Positions 23,486 through 35,650 of a stretch of 64,000 nt of DNA are shown here, piece by piece. The position numbers and the translations under genes were made by a program. Under the pieces are notes generated by a model. The model was given only the letters and a program-made list of their open reading frames with translations, did no database searches and was not told where the DNA came from. The DNA is from Loripinus fragilis (taxonomy: Eukaryota > Mollusca > Bivalvia > Lucinida > Lucinidae): positions 62,503,066 through 62,567,065 of the forward strand of contig OZ026524.1 in NCBI GenBank assembly GCA_964019695.1, in the 5' to 3' direction. Position 1 is the first letter of the stretch, and each line of letters starts with the position of its first letter.

Positions 23486-23984
23486 TATAAGATCCATGAC
23501 ACGTGGTTTCGAACAATGTCGTATTTGACAAGTGAAGACACAGACAAGTCTGTGCAGCCTCATGGTAAGCTTAGAAACTCAAAATGCTAATCTATCAATA
23601 GCTTAACACTCATGGAATATACAAGCGACTAGCAAGGTCTCTGATCAGTCTGCGCGTATGCGCAGGCTGGTCTGAACCTTTGCTGGTCGCACATACCAAA
23701 ATGTTGGAAATCTCATGCACTGGCTCACATATGTTCCATGACACGTGATTTCCAACAATGTGATATTTTGACAAGTGCAGACTCAGACAAGTCTGTGCAG
23801 CCTCCTGGTTAGCTTAGAAACTCCAAATGATTCAGTTTCAAAATTAACAGTCATAGAATATTCAAGCGACTAGCAAGGGCTCTGATCAGACTGCGCGTAT
23901 GCCCAGGCTGATTTGAGGCTATGCTGGTCGCACATACCACATTGTTGGAAATCTCAGTTCGCCGCTCATATGACAATATTTAAT
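23486..23984 (+). repeat. Tandem duplication, two units of about 245 bp
   Basis: 'atgacacgtggtttc' ... 'gacaagtctgtgcagcctc' ... 'caagcgactagcaagg' ... 'ggtcgcacatacca' is present twice (about 23,493 and about 23,740). Each unit holds a hairpin of the TGATCAGTCTGCGCGTATGC type. It directly follows the receptor-like 3' exon and could be part of its 3' UTR. AATAAA signals occur near 24,122 and 24,131. Confidence 0.85.
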
Positions 23985-24337
23985 CAAAGATTAACTCTTA
24001 TAAATCTATATGGACCAAATGAGAATGACCCAATGTCTTTTCAAAATTGACATAATGTATAATGAAAAAATTATTTCATGTGGAGATTTTAACTCTATAC
24101 TAGATCCATTGTAGGACTGTTTAATAAACTCAATAAAACATGAACACTCATGTCAGATCCTCTATATCACTAAAACATTGAATGAAATAGAGCTTGATAA
24201 TGAAACATGGATAAGGAGCAAAATGCAATATTGAAAGAAACAGAAATATTTTATAAAAAATTTATAATAAGTTTGAAAATCAGTCTGAGACTTTTGATTT
24301 TGGAAACATATATTGGCAGTAATTTGGTTACCAAACT

Positions 24338-24340
<3 letters not shown>

Positions 24341-24381
<41 letters not shown>
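24341..24381 (+). repeat. (AG)n microsatellite
   Basis: About 20 AG units inside the LINE remnant. Confidence 0.98.
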
Positions 24382-24384
<3 letters not shown>

Positions 24385-24724
24385 CAATATTAGAAGGACT
24401 TCTAACTTATAGTAATATATTAAAATTATTGAAAATATGAAAATGATAAATGTCCTGAAATCTCTGGTTTCTTGACTGACTGTTTAAAGGTTTTTTTGGA
24501 AGGAACTGGTTTTTTTGTACTCACATCAGTAAGTTATGGTTACAGCACAGATCAGCTTTCAACAACTCAAAACAATGGCATAATAAAATGTATACCAAAA
24601 GAAAATAAACCAAAAAATCTTTAAAAAATGGAGACCTCTTACTCTTTTGGATACTGTATATAAATTAGTTGTCTGGGACAATAGCAAACAGGATAAAACT
24701 AGTGTTTGATAAATAGATACTACT

Positions 24725-25015
24725 AGGTGAGTGTCCTTTGATTTGTTTACCAGGCAAGGCTTTGGGAATGCTTGCTGACATCGCGAGGCTTGCAGAGCGA
24801 TTCAACATGAGTTCTCACAGCCGAACCGGGTGAACTTGATATCAAAAGACGCGAATCTGGTATTCTATCTATCAGTTTGCCCATTGTTTCACTCTTCGAA
24901 CTAGCGAATAGCGACGAGTGCGACGTCACCATGACCTGATAATCGCACATGCCATGAGATAGACAACGTTTATCAGGCAACGTGCAACAATTCAGTTAAT
25001 ATGAGAGGTAAGTGA
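24725..25015. other. Unidentified insert of about 290 bp in the LINE
   Basis: Interrupts the LINE reverse-transcriptase reading between the segment ending near 24,720 and the DKIIS...DQTGF segment at about 25,018. It is more GC-rich than its surroundings and gives a 77-codon minus-strand frame (24,747-24,980) with no recognised domain. No inverted ends were evident. It could be a non-autonomous element or a captured fragment. Confidence 0.5.
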
Positions 25016-25333
25016 TAAAATTATTTCTTAAGACCAAACAGGCTTTATAAAAGGAAGGTATATAGGAGAAAGCACACAATTAGTATAGGACATGTTACAA
25101 ATTACTGATCAGAATGACATCCAATGTTTACTTTTACTAATATATTATGACAAAGCTTTGATTTATTGTCCTGGTCCTTTATTTTAAAAACGCTTAATTC
25201 CTTAACTATGGATCTTAAATCTAAGATGGATAAAATTATTCTATAATGGAATATCATCAGCAGTTATACAAAATGGCAATCTATCTTCTTTTTCTGAATT
25301 AGTAGTGGCTGTCAGCAAGGTGATCCTCTGCGA

Positions 25334-26080
25334 CAATACAATACAATACAATACAAAATTTATTTATATAGTCGGAGATACAAACAGTATAACATTAGCT
25401 ATGAATAGCTATTTACCGACTTACAAATTAAAACAAGTTTACATACATACAAGCACAACACATATATAATAAGTTAAGATAGGAGCATGTTTAAAACAGC
25501 ACATTTTACTTACTTTATCACAGCTTTTAAAGTACTTTAAATCTTAAAACAAATGATTCGCAAGTCGGTACTGCGAATCAGTGTTTCAAGTCTAAAGTAC
25601 TGATAGAATTGTCTTCCATAAAATATTTTAGTAGAACCAGCTACATTTAAACCTGCAGGTTAAAACAAAGCGTAATTATAAATAAAAATGAAGCATAAAA
25701 CAAGCATAAAGCATAAAGCATAAAACAAGCATAAACAAGCAAAATTTAAACGTCTGAACAAAACGAACACACACAGGCCTCTCCGCTCCATGAATTAACC
25801 TGGTTTTTGAAAACATTGTAACTTGTAATGTCTCTGAAATGTTGTGGGAGGTTGTTCCACATCATAGCAGCAGTGGAGCGGAAAGACCTAGTGCCGTATC
25901 TGCTTGTTCTCACCTGGGGGATTTCTACAGTCTGTGCATACCTAAAAGAATAAGAAAGATTTTTAAAAGTTAATAGATCATTTAAATAGACTGGGGATAA
26001 ATTGTTTAAAATCTTAAATGCTTCTAATGCAATTGCCCGCAGACGCCTGACCTTTAAGGAAGGTAACTGAGATTTCATAT
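25334..26080 (-). mobile_element. CR1-like LINE, 5'-truncated 3' end
   Basis: The minus-strand frame at 26,078-25,746 reads LKVRRLRAIALEAFKILNNL ... SYSFRYAQ ... VRTSRYGTRSFRSTAAMMWN NLP, the C-terminal domain after the reverse transcriptase in CR1-type LINEs. The 3' end (low coordinate) finishes in about four ATTGT units at 25,334-25,355, as expected for a CR1-group tail. It sits inside the + strand L1-like LINE, splitting its reverse transcriptase near the C-R-Q-G-D motif, so it is the younger insertion. No target-site duplication could be assigned. Confidence 0.85.
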
Positions 26081-26525
26081 ATATTCATATTCTGTGCCGA
26101 GTTCTTATCAAATAAGGTAAGAAATAACAAATTAATACAAGTAATAAAATACATGAATGCATATTAACCAATCAGAGCACAAAATTTCACAATATGCAAA
26201 ATTATGATACATCAGTGTTTTTGACGGCTCAGAAAAATCATTGAATTAATGTTAAAAGAACTTGAAGATTTTGCAAATATACCAGATATTAAAATTAACG
26301 TTGAAAAGACACAGCTTATTTGGAGGGAGGCTTAAAATGTGAACATTGCCGCATTTATTGAGGCACTAAAATTAATATGGATTAGGAGGCTTCTTCAATC
26401 TGATAGTAAATGGCAAGACGTCATCAAACCTGACAAATTAGCAGGCTGCAAAAAAGCATACATCAAGAAAGAATTGATAAATTTAATTTATTCTTTTTGG
26501 ATATATGTTATCCAAAAATAAATAA

Positions 26526-27228
26526 AATATAATGAATACATTGTTGTTGATGAATTCATATTAAAAAGTCCAAAGTTTTATAGAAAAAAATTGCTGATTA
26601 GGAAACAAACTATATACTATGACAAATGGTTCAAAAATGTGTGAGATTATCAATGTTTTAGTTAAAGATAATGTGGAGTTTTACAGTCATCAAGAATTTT
26701 TTTTCATCCGCTAACTGACACCGCATGACTCAACAAAAACACTGTGAATTATTCAATATTATTTAATGTATCATATACAGATTTCTAATTTTATAGTCTC
26801 GAAAATGCCAGCTCAACTTTTTATATCTTTATAATTACTTTAAACGTCCGTCAGACACATGTTTAAACTATGAAAAGAATTATGTACTAATTCATTGGTA
26901 TCATTTATATAAATATCATGTCATAAATAACGTTATGACCACACGTTATATAACACTTTTGGCGGGAACAATTTTGCATTGAAATAAACAAACTTTGAAG
27001 GCATTAAAATCGCATTTGATATACATGATCTTACACTCTTGCTCATCTTATATGCAATCTATTTAACTCGCCAAATGCTCGTTTAGTAAAGTTCATATAA
27101 AATGATCACTCGTGTAAGATCCTCTATTTAAGCGATTATAAAAGTAGCATATATTACACAGCGGTAACTCACAATCCTTGAAACTGAAAGATAGTTAATT
27201 TCTGTCATTTTGAAGTTAATATTAAATG
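26526..27228. other. No gene recognised
   Basis: AT-rich sequence after the LINE remnant; possibly its 3' part, no longer readable. Confidence 0.4.
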
Positions 27229-27230
27229 TA

Positions 27231-28598
27231 CAGCTGCTTTCCAAATTTTCTCTAGATAGCGATGTTTGTCATAATTATTTACATTACCTATGTACTTAAA
27301 ATTTGATTTTGCAATGTATTAAAAGGTGCAAATCATTATTTGTTCCATGTTTTATTAAAGCACATGTATACCACTTTAATAACAAAGCATTTTATCTTGA
27401 AACTGGTTACATTTCCAGCGAAAATCTGGCATGCCATCTTACACTTAGTAACACCACTATTAGTTTAATGACAGCTGGATTCTTTTTGGCATAGCCGACT
27501 GCATGACTTCTAGGTCATCAGAATTCAAGGTGCACCAAATTTGATAGTAATTTCTAAAAATGTATGTCTTTTATATTTGACATTCGACTATAAGGACGCT
27601 TAACAATGTTACAGTCAGTATCTATTGGGGTCAGATCTACACTGTAAGGTGGCAACTCAAAATTATCACCACCCTGGTCCCTGGTGAATACATGACTATT
27701 TTAAAGATCTAATGAAGGATGCGTTCTCTTGTTGCATGCTTTGTGCATAGTGCATTCATAATGGAGTTTTATATCGCTTTTGACATTATCCTGATATGCC
27801 CTACTGGTGATTGTTTCATTAACAACTTAAGTTGAGAGATCCCTTTAAAAGTTATGAGATAGTCCCCTCAATATGACTCCAGTGGATTTTTACCCATCCA
27901 TCAATGCTATATGGATAAATTTGTTTGTGTTTCAGACGCCAGTTGGGAAAAGGTTTGTAAAAGAAATAGGTTTAGAGTGTGGATTCATCTGAAAAGATAA
28001 CATTTTCCCAATCTTAGTACAATTTCAAACCCGATTGGCCCATTTAACTGTTTGGCAGTACCATACTTTCTTTTTGGTCTTTCTCCTAATAATTGGGCTC
28101 TTAGTATGTAGCATTAAATTCGAACACCCAAAATGCACTTACAATATCTATTTAAAGCAATTATGTAAAATTATCAAATTTGTGCAATCTGTTAGTGCAT
28201 ATACACCAAAGTCAATTAAGTGATTCATTGCTGATTCACTTGATAGCTTTAATTCTTAAAATATTTTCACAATGCTTCGTATACATGACTTTATAGATTA
28301 TCACCAAAGTTTTCTTTGCTGCTCTCCTTATTATCCCATAACTCGAAATAGAGCTTTGATAAGCAACTATGATTTGCTAAAATATAATCAACTTTCAGAA
28401 GTTAAAACTTGATACAAAGCACCTGCAAAAACAAGCCAAATTTTTATTCACTATAACTAGATATGTCCTGCATACAGTAGCAGAAATAAATCATATCTCA
28501 TACAAAGCACACGTTAATTACAAACACTCAAACAAATATAGGGTATGTGAATGATTATGACAAAAATCGCTATCTATAAATATTTTGGAAAGCAGCTG
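27231..28598 (-). mobile_element. Decayed Tc1/mariner transposon
   Basis: 1,368 bp with inverted ends of about 60 bp: CAGCTGCTTTCCAAATTTTC at the left and its imperfect inverse ending GGAAAGCAGCTG at 28,598. TA lies on each side (27,229-27,230 and 28,599-28,600), the standard target duplication of the superfamily. On the minus strand, VIFSDES at 28,001-27,981 is the first catalytic Asp motif of the DDE transposase, and LPPYSVDLTPID at about 27,655-27,620 corresponds to the LPPYSPDLNPIE motif near the end of the catalytic domain. The middle D region is not readable and several stops and shifts intervene, so the transposase is dead. Length fits an originally full-size element. Confidence 0.85.
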
Positions 28599-28600
28599 TA

Positions 28601-29335
28601 GTTTTAGAAAACTATAGTGTACAAAATTTGACTCTGTGTGTAGGGGGGAGGGGGGCTTGTCAACAGTCAGTTGTGATAACGATGCTAGTAAATGTAAGTG
28701 TCGTCACATTGTCAAGTATATTGTATTTTCAGTTATTATTCTGATAGACACATAAATGTTTTGCGGCATGCTTATATTTAGATTATAGTGTATTTACTCA
28801 CAGAACAAAAGAAAACAGGTAAATAATATTTACCATGAAGGTTACATTTCTAGATAACCTGATTTTAATGTTTTTTCTCTTTTAGATATCCGTAGATGCA
28901 AAAACGATCCCAATGTAGACGCAAAAATGGAAATTTAAACACAAAAACAAGCATGTTTTAACACATTCAAATTTAATCATCATATTAAAACATTCAGGTA
29001 GACATATGGTCCTTTCACGTTTAGTAAATCTTCCTATCTCTTCACTTCGTAATTTGGATATTAAGCTAAAAAATATGATAGAGCTCATCGACTTTATGAT
29101 GCAGCACTTCTTACCAGGTGTTACTCAACATGCTCTTTGGCCATATGTAGATATGAAATTAATCATTTTAAACATTTTATCAAAATTTAATTTGTCAACA
29201 ATGGGATTGAATTCATAAACTTACCTAGTATATTTAAAGATAAATGTGTTATCTTTTCTATTTTTACTTATTTTAAAGATAAAGATAAAGATGCTATATT
29301 TAACGTCACTTATTTGAAACAAATACCATAAGCTC
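28601..29335. other. No gene recognised
   Basis: AT-rich sequence with a short G-rich run near 28,642-28,656. The frames at 28,882-29,218 have no recognised domain. Confidence 0.4.
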
Positions 29336-29543
29336 TGTAGAGCTTTTATTGTGACATTACACTATCTTTTTAACAGATACTTACATGCCTTACTCTATCA
29401 TCCTAGCACAACCCCTTTTATGCGAGTGTCAGCAAGGGAGCTGCTAGTAACATTTTTATACCATTGGTATGGTGCGACAGGAATTCGACCCACGACCTCC
29501 CGCTACGAAAATGGACGCTCTACCAACTGAGCTATCCGGGTGG
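29336..29543 (-). mobile_element. tRNA-derived SINE
   Basis: The minus strand from 29,543 reads CACCCGGATAGCTCAGTTGG, then TAGAGCG (box A), and later GGTCGTGGGTCGAATTCCTG (box B), so it has a tRNA-like head. The acceptor ends do not pair, which argues against a functional tRNA gene. The body continues with ACTAGCAGCTCCCTTGCTGA and CACTCGCATAAAAGG, reminiscent of a conserved central SINE domain. It differs from the SINE at 56,705. Confidence 0.75.
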
Positions 29544-29754
29544 TATATTTTGAAAATAAGGAATCACTTATCATTTGTAATAAGTACAATTAGCCAATTA
29601 TTGTGCTGTTTTAAACTATAACACATTAGTAACTGGACTTGATATTGAAAATACTATTCCTGACTCTTGAGATTGTAGGACCATAAGTATAATGCTATTA
29701 ACCTGCTAGTCATATCATCACTCGCAATTTAAAAATCATAACTGATTCAAGAAT

Positions 29755-31800
29755 TCGGTCTATACTATGAAAGGGACCTAAATAAAGGTTTCCTTTGCCA
29801 TAGACTTTAAGTCATATTGTGAGGAAATTGTTGGCACCTTACAAGAATTTTGTAATCGCTGGTGTAAAAAAGAGCATGTTGAATCTAATGCCTTAAATAG
29901 TTGGAAATTAAATATTTTTTAAAAATTATTTATGGTAGAATTTCATTTTATTGCAACAATTTAAATGTTCTTAAAAGATTCTTTAAGTCGCGTTTTATTG
30001 CTAATTCTAGTTTATGTACTATTACCAAGTTGTCTTGACGTTTGACTTCTTGCATCCGTGCGATTAAAACCATGTTATAAAATTTTGTACAACAGTTTAT
30101 GAAAGGAATGGGAAAAAATATTTTGGTCTATTAAAGATTCAGGTGAAATTCTTAAAAAATTAAAATCGAAAGGTTTTCTAGCATCAAGTTTGTCTACATA
30201 TGATTTCTCTACTCTCTATGCTACGTTGCCTCATAATCTAATCAAAGAAAAGCAAACGGAATTAATTGTACAAACAATTAACAGAGAGGGCTCACTTTAT
30301 TTTGCTTGTAATGAAAAGAATGCTTTTTTTTTTACTTCTGAACAACCTAAAAGATATAAGTTGTGGTCAAGTCAGAAAATGTGTGATGCTCTCCATTATC
30401 TTTTGGACAATATACAAGTATTTATATGATTTGGCTCGAAATTTTATAGACAAATTGTAGGTACTCCAATAAGTACTAACTGTGCTCCTCTTGCTGCAGA
30501 TTTGTTTTAGTTTTGTTATGAGGAAGACGTCATGTTGTCTCTGTCAGACAATAATCAAACTGATATTATTGAAGCTTTTTACTCCACTTCCAGATATATA
30601 GTTGACTTACTTAATTTTGCTAATCCTTATTTTGAACAAATGGTAGGTCAGATATATTCCACTGAACTTCAGTTAATAAGGCGAATTCTTCTGATACTGA
30701 AGCCCTGTTTATGGACTTTTACTTGTCCATATCGAATGGCATAGTTTTATCTAAGATTGATGATAAACAGGATGATTTTCATTTTGAAACAGTAAATTTC
30801 CCATTTCCTGATGGAGATGTTACTCGGTTCCCTTCCTATGGTGTAAATATTCCGCAACTTGTTCGTTTTGCAAGAGAATAATTTATGTTCTAATCTTGAT
30901 AATTTTAACTTATGACTGATAAGTTATTTAAAACAAGGTTAAAGATATAATAAAATTCGAATCCTACCACAGACACTCAGAGTTAATTGTTAAATATAAC
31001 ATTGGGTTAAAAACTCTTCTGCAACAGGGCATATCAGAACCTATATCTTATATAGATTTAGTTTATAAATTCAAAAGAATTGTTGGAAAACCTAATTTTA
31101 GTGATCAATTCAAAAAGACTATAAAACGATACTAAAAGGTTTGATATAACTTGGATATCGTGCGACAGTCTGCATGCCTGCTTTTAAACCTAATCAGGGT
31201 GTATAGCTATGGTTTCCTCTTCAATTGCACGACGATGGGTCAGGCTTCAGACTCAATGACGGCTCTGACGTAAAGCTTCAATCGATGGATTGGTGACTGA
31301 TGCTTATCTGTAGCTGGCCCATCGTGGCTCATCATGAGGTTTTCTTTAGCTTCGCCTATCTGTGAGTCGTGAGCCCTTTTCTGTGTTTCATCATAGTGTG
31401 TTAATATGATTAGATTGTTTCTCCATGATGATACATTGCAATAGTTAAGAAGACTCCATGCAAGCTTAACATGTTTGTGCTTCAACAACAGCAGAATCTA
31501 TGGCGAAGATTTGGTACCCGTTACTTTATGTCCATTTAAGCTTTGCAATCATATTGATGGGGAATAGAGCTGGTGACTTTGCTTATTTTGTCTTCCTGGT
31601 GTCTCGTAATTGCTGTGTGGCTCTTCCTCGCGGTGCCATGGGTTTTCTGCAAATTGTGATTGTGGTCTATCCTGATCATACTCACTTACTATTTTTGCCC
31701 TTAGGTCTTTTGTATGTTATTTGTGTTACTTTTCAATATGGTGTTCTGGGTCAGGTGTGATATTTAATTGTATCTATTCCTGATCATTGCTTATATATCA
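29755..31800 (+). mobile_element. Penelope-like retroelement, most complete copy (B)
   Basis: Broken but ordered reverse-transcriptase coding. N-terminal part FCNRWCKKEHVESNALNSWK near 29,845. LKSKGFLASSLSTYDFSTLY and ATLPHNLIKEK from about 30,160. TSEQPKRYKLWSSQKMCDAL. QIVGTPISTNCAPLAADLF near 30,451. Active-site region STSRYIVDLL near 30,590, where related copies are expected to read YLDD, so a catalytic Asp is lost. FPFPDGDVTRFPSYGVNIPQ near 30,800, then the same C-terminal module as copy A. Several stops and frameshifts, and an internal deletion before 30,160. The 3' tail runs to about 31,800 and ends in the terminal sequence found as solo fragments. Confidence 0.75.
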
Positions 31801-31924
31801 GAAGACACCTCTGTGTATAATTTATTACTTTACACGAATAATACAGGCCGGGTACACTAGTCCTGGTTGCAATAACACTCTGTTTTACCTATCAGGTCAA
31901 AAATGACAAAGCTGAGAATTATTT

Positions 31925-33425
31925 AATCAAACGATGGTAAAAATACGATTGGAGATCGTTTCAGCGACCAGCTGTCGTTCCAAACGGAAATCGTTCCCAT
32001 TGCTATCTTTTATGATTTATTTAAATCAACAAAAAGTAGATTATTCCGCTCTTGAGTACTTCTTATGGCAGCACAGAAAATTGACATTGATGGGTAAAAT
32101 TACGGTTATCAAAAAGTTTGCTTTGCCAAAACTAATCTACCCTTTCACAGTATTGTTAGACCCCCGAAAGAAGCTATACAAAAATTAAAGTCAGAAATAG
32201 TTTCCTTTATATGGGACTCGAAACCGGATAATATTAAAATAACTACACTATATGGAGATTATAGAAATGGGGGTCTAAGAATGATAAATCTTGAATACCC
32301 TTTAAACTCACTAAAAGAAAGTTGGTTGAAACAAATTTTTGATAATGAGTCTAAGTCAACTTTATGGAAAAGCTTTTACAAGCAAAAACTAAACAGTTTT
32401 AAAGATAACTCGTATTAGAAAGTTATCTTAAAGAAAACGACTGTGCACAAATAAGTAAAAATAATATTTTTTTTAAAAATATTTTAACAGCATGGAGTTA
32501 AATTGATTACAAGGAAAACCCTAAACGCATATCAAAACAAATCATTTGAAATAATTCTTATATCAAATGTGATAACAAAATATTTTTTTATACAGAGTGG
32601 CCTGAAAAAGGAATAAAATACATAGAGCATGTTTATGATTATAGATCAAACAGGTTTTACAATTTTAATATTTTACATAATTTATATGATATAAACATTG
32701 ACGAGTTTTTCAAATACCATCAAATTATAACCAATATACCTGAACGTTGGAACCTTTTACTCAAAGGCGAAACTGCTGTGGAACAAGGGATAGATCAAAG
32801 ACAAACAAATATAGTCATCATTTCGTTGAAACACAACATTAATAAAACCCTATACAGCACACAATTAAAAGTAACATCACAAGAAAGATTAAAATCAGAA
32901 GTAAAATGGACAAAAAATTTCCAAAATTATGATATTGTTTGGGAATTAGCATATCAGATGTCACACAGATGCACAATTGATATAAATTGAGAAATTTTCC
33001 ATACAAATATTTAATGCGAATTATAAAAAAAAACAATAAATACTTATTTAAATGTAAACTAGCACAACCGTTTTGTGTGATTTTTGTGCAATGCAAGAAG
33101 AAACTAATGCATACTTACTCTGGGACTGTCATTTTGTGCAAGGGTATTGGTCAAAAATCCAAAAGTTTTACAAGATAACAATTTAGAAATAGACTTAACG
33201 TATTATAGAATACGTTTTGGTATTTTAGATAAAAACAATATAAAACACCAATGATGAACTTCATAATTATAATAGCCGAATATTGTATATTTGCATCAAA
33301 GTATAAAATGCAGAGACCAACTGTTGAAGGCTTTTTAAGACATTACATCAAAGAAAGGAAGCAGAACACTATATTGCTTTAGCCAAGGACAAAATCAAAC
33401 AACATAATCAGACATTGTGATTTTT
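31925..33425 (+). mobile_element. L1/Tx1-like LINE, C-terminal half (copy 2)
   Basis: Readable pieces in order: KLTLMGKITVIKKFALPKLI at about 32,075; FIWDSKPDNIKITTLYGDY with shifts; NGGLRMINLEYPLNSLKES; SYIKCDNKIFFYTEWPEKGI and KYIEHVYDYRSNRFYNFN at about 32,550-32,670; YDINIDEFFKYHQIITNIPE; then DNNLEIDLTYYRIRFGILDK near 33,175 and a final KGSRTLYC-type tail. This is the region after the LINE reverse transcriptase. Stops are frequent. It probably belongs to the same family as 23,985-26,525, but the overlap is too short to be certain. Confidence 0.75.
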
Positions 33426-34603
33426 GGGAAACTTTGAATAGCTTTTGTTCGTCCATTTTGCTTTTTTGTCTGATTGCTTTATACTAATAGTTATAATAAG
33501 AATAATAAACAACATCAAAAGTTTCTTCAAATAAACTACAAAATAGACGCAAACCTTTTTTTGCCTGCGTGTTAGAAAAAACAAACATTTTATACAAACT
33601 GCCAAAGACGTTGGAGGGCAGGAGTAGAGACGTTTTTCTATTTATTTATTTATTTATTTATTTATTCAATTATCTATTTAATTGCATATAGTTAATTAGT
33701 CAAAATACTGCAGTATTTGGAGTTACATTTGAACATTACTATGTAATACTTACTTAAGTCTAAATTTGTTTGGCAAACCATTTTAGCATATGTTTTAACG
33801 AGAATCAGCATGGTTGACGCTACGGTGAAAACAAACATTTATACAGTCTAGTTTACTAAATAAAAGACAAAAACATCGGATATATAGATGTGAATATTTG
33901 GTTTAAAAAATTACACTAATCCATATATACAACCGCATTTATATTGCCTTTGCCATGTTGGTTCTCGTTTTGATAAAATAGTGTGTCACTGTCAAACATG
34001 TTCATTTCATGTTACATATACTGTACAGATGTATTTCTAAATAAAGAGTAAATAACCAAAAAAAGTTCGTTCCACAGTTCAAAACAGAATTTGAGAACAT
34101 TCAAATGGAAAAGATGTTGAAAATGTACATCTGTTATGATCCTGTGTTCATGTGATACTTAATTACATGGCATTGTAGTGTCTAGCATCGATTGCCATCA
34201 CAAATTTATAGTTTCCTAGTGTACTGCCTGATAAACAATTTTGTAAAACTGATTATTTCGTTAAATTGTGACAGCTATATTTTAATCGTTCTTTTCAGTC
34301 GTGCAGTTTATATGTGCCCCAACTTTCTATATAAATTGAAAAGAAAGTATATCGAATTTTCTCAACCAACAATTAATGCTCATGGACCAATTGTTGAAAA
34401 TTAACAACGCCGTTAGTTAACAATTTATTAAAATGTAAAGATTACAAATGCACTGTTTTTTATGTTGTTGAAATGTGAGACTATTTTGCACTGCAAGAGA
34501 TTCTCACAATTTTCCAATAAAATAACTGTGTTTGATCATATAGTCAGTATACACTTAACGAGTTGACAACTTAACGGCCACGGTTTTTAGATTTTAACGC
34601 AAT
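33426..34603. other. No gene recognised
   Basis: AT-rich, with a short (TTTA)n run at about 33,641-33,666. 'cgccgttagttaac' at 34,409 is inverted at about 34,975, just outside the next element. Confidence 0.4.
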
Positions 34604-34979
34604 GTTAAAGCTGCATAGTCTGTAACTTTTGATATTTTTCGATTTTTTTTTTATTTTCTTTTTAATCATTTGTAAAAGTAGAATTAAGTTATGTTTTCAC
34701 AATAAATCTGTTCACTATAGCTGAAAACTGCACGGAAAAGTGAATCGTCTTATAAAACAGGTGTGTTTGTCTCTTGTTGGTAATTATTTGCGTCCCTCCA
34801 ATAATTATAAACAGTTAATTTTAACATAAATGCTGTTGCTTTGATACTGATAATTTGTTAAGATTTACGAAATTGGTAAAATGTTTACCTGAATTTAGTT
34901 TTTTTACTGTGTTCTTGAAAAATAGAAACATAAGTTTTAAAATTAAAAGATCAAAAGTTACAGACTATGCAGCTTTAAC
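34604..34979. mobile_element. MITE with perfect 30-bp terminal inverted repeats
   Basis: 34,604-34,633 (GTTAAAGCTGCATAGTCTGT, AACTTTTGAT) and 34,950-34,979 are exact inverses; total 376 bp. The interior is AT-rich with no ORF. The perfect ends suggest relatively recent activity or a selected structure. Confidence 0.9.
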
Positions 34980-35494
34980 TAACGGCGTAGTTATTTTCCA
35001 ACAACCGAAAAATCACAAACGAAAATCACAAAATAAGAAGTACACAGGCGCGGAGTTATCTACTACGTGTTGATTTTAATAAATAACAAAACATAGTCAT
35101 GGGAACAATCTCATTCAGTTTGGAATGAGCTCTGGTCGCTAGAACGATATCCATTTGTATGTACTCCATGATTTGTTTAAATAATTCTCACCGTTGTCTT
35201 TTTTTGACCCAATAGGTTATACAGAGTGCTTGTTCAACAAGGACTAGCGTACAGAGCTGTTTTTGTGTAAAACAATAAACTATGCACAGAGGTGTCTTTA
35301 ATGACAAAAAACTGAGGGAAAACATTTTGTGTAAGACTCGGTTATGAGACTCATGTGGAAACTATTTCGATTTCAATAACAATTTTTGGCCACACAAAGT
35401 CAGAGAAAATATTTTTACACGGAACAACATTGAGTTTAATAACCATCTGTCGCTCAATAGTCCGTTATTTTTCATAATAGCCACCGAGACCTAC
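34980..35494. other. No gene recognised
   Basis: No coding or repeat signal beyond scattered AT-rich sequence. Confidence 0.4.
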
Positions 35495-35650
35495 CTTTGT
35501 GTATACCTACTGGGATAGGGCTGACCACTTGGCTCTCGTTTGTGGTGTCTAGCTGCGAGTTTGTCACTTTCCCATTGGTATCATGGGTCAGGTGTGGTAC
35601 TTGATTGTATCGATTCCTGATCTTTGCACCCTTATTTACTTTTTTGTCCT
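35495..35650 (+). mobile_element. Solo 3' end of the Penelope-like family
   Basis: 'gggctgaccacttggctctc', 'gtcactttcccattggtatc' and 'gattgtatcgattcctgatc' match the end of copy A (8,670-8,790) closely, with no upstream element sequence. Confidence 0.8.

Larger units (their letters stand above)
23985..26525 (+). mobile_element. L1/Tx1-like LINE, broken and twice interrupted
   Basis: Pieces of one non-LTR retrotransposon in the correct order. AP-endonuclease at about 23,992-24,115 (LTLINLYGPNENDP, then ISCGDFNSILDP). Start of reverse transcriptase at 24,440-24,720 (STDQLSTTQNNGIIKCIPKE). Fingers/palm at 25,030-25,330 (QTGFIKGRYIGES, NGISSAVIQNGNLS). After the inserted CR1-like element, 26,085-26,330 (LSNKVRNNKLIQ, INVEKTQLIW), then NIAAFIEALKLIWIRRLLQS at 26,341. 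Frameshifts and stops are frequent, so it is inactive. Insertions at 24,725-25,015 and 25,334-26,080 postdate it. A second copy of the family is at 31,925-33,425. Confidence 0.85.

Noticed and set aside
29472..29543. Functional tRNA gene
   Set aside because: Box A and B are present but the acceptor stem does not pair and SINE body sequence follows.
30190..30744. Independent small host genes
   Set aside because: All frames are pieces of one broken Penelope-like reverse transcriptase.
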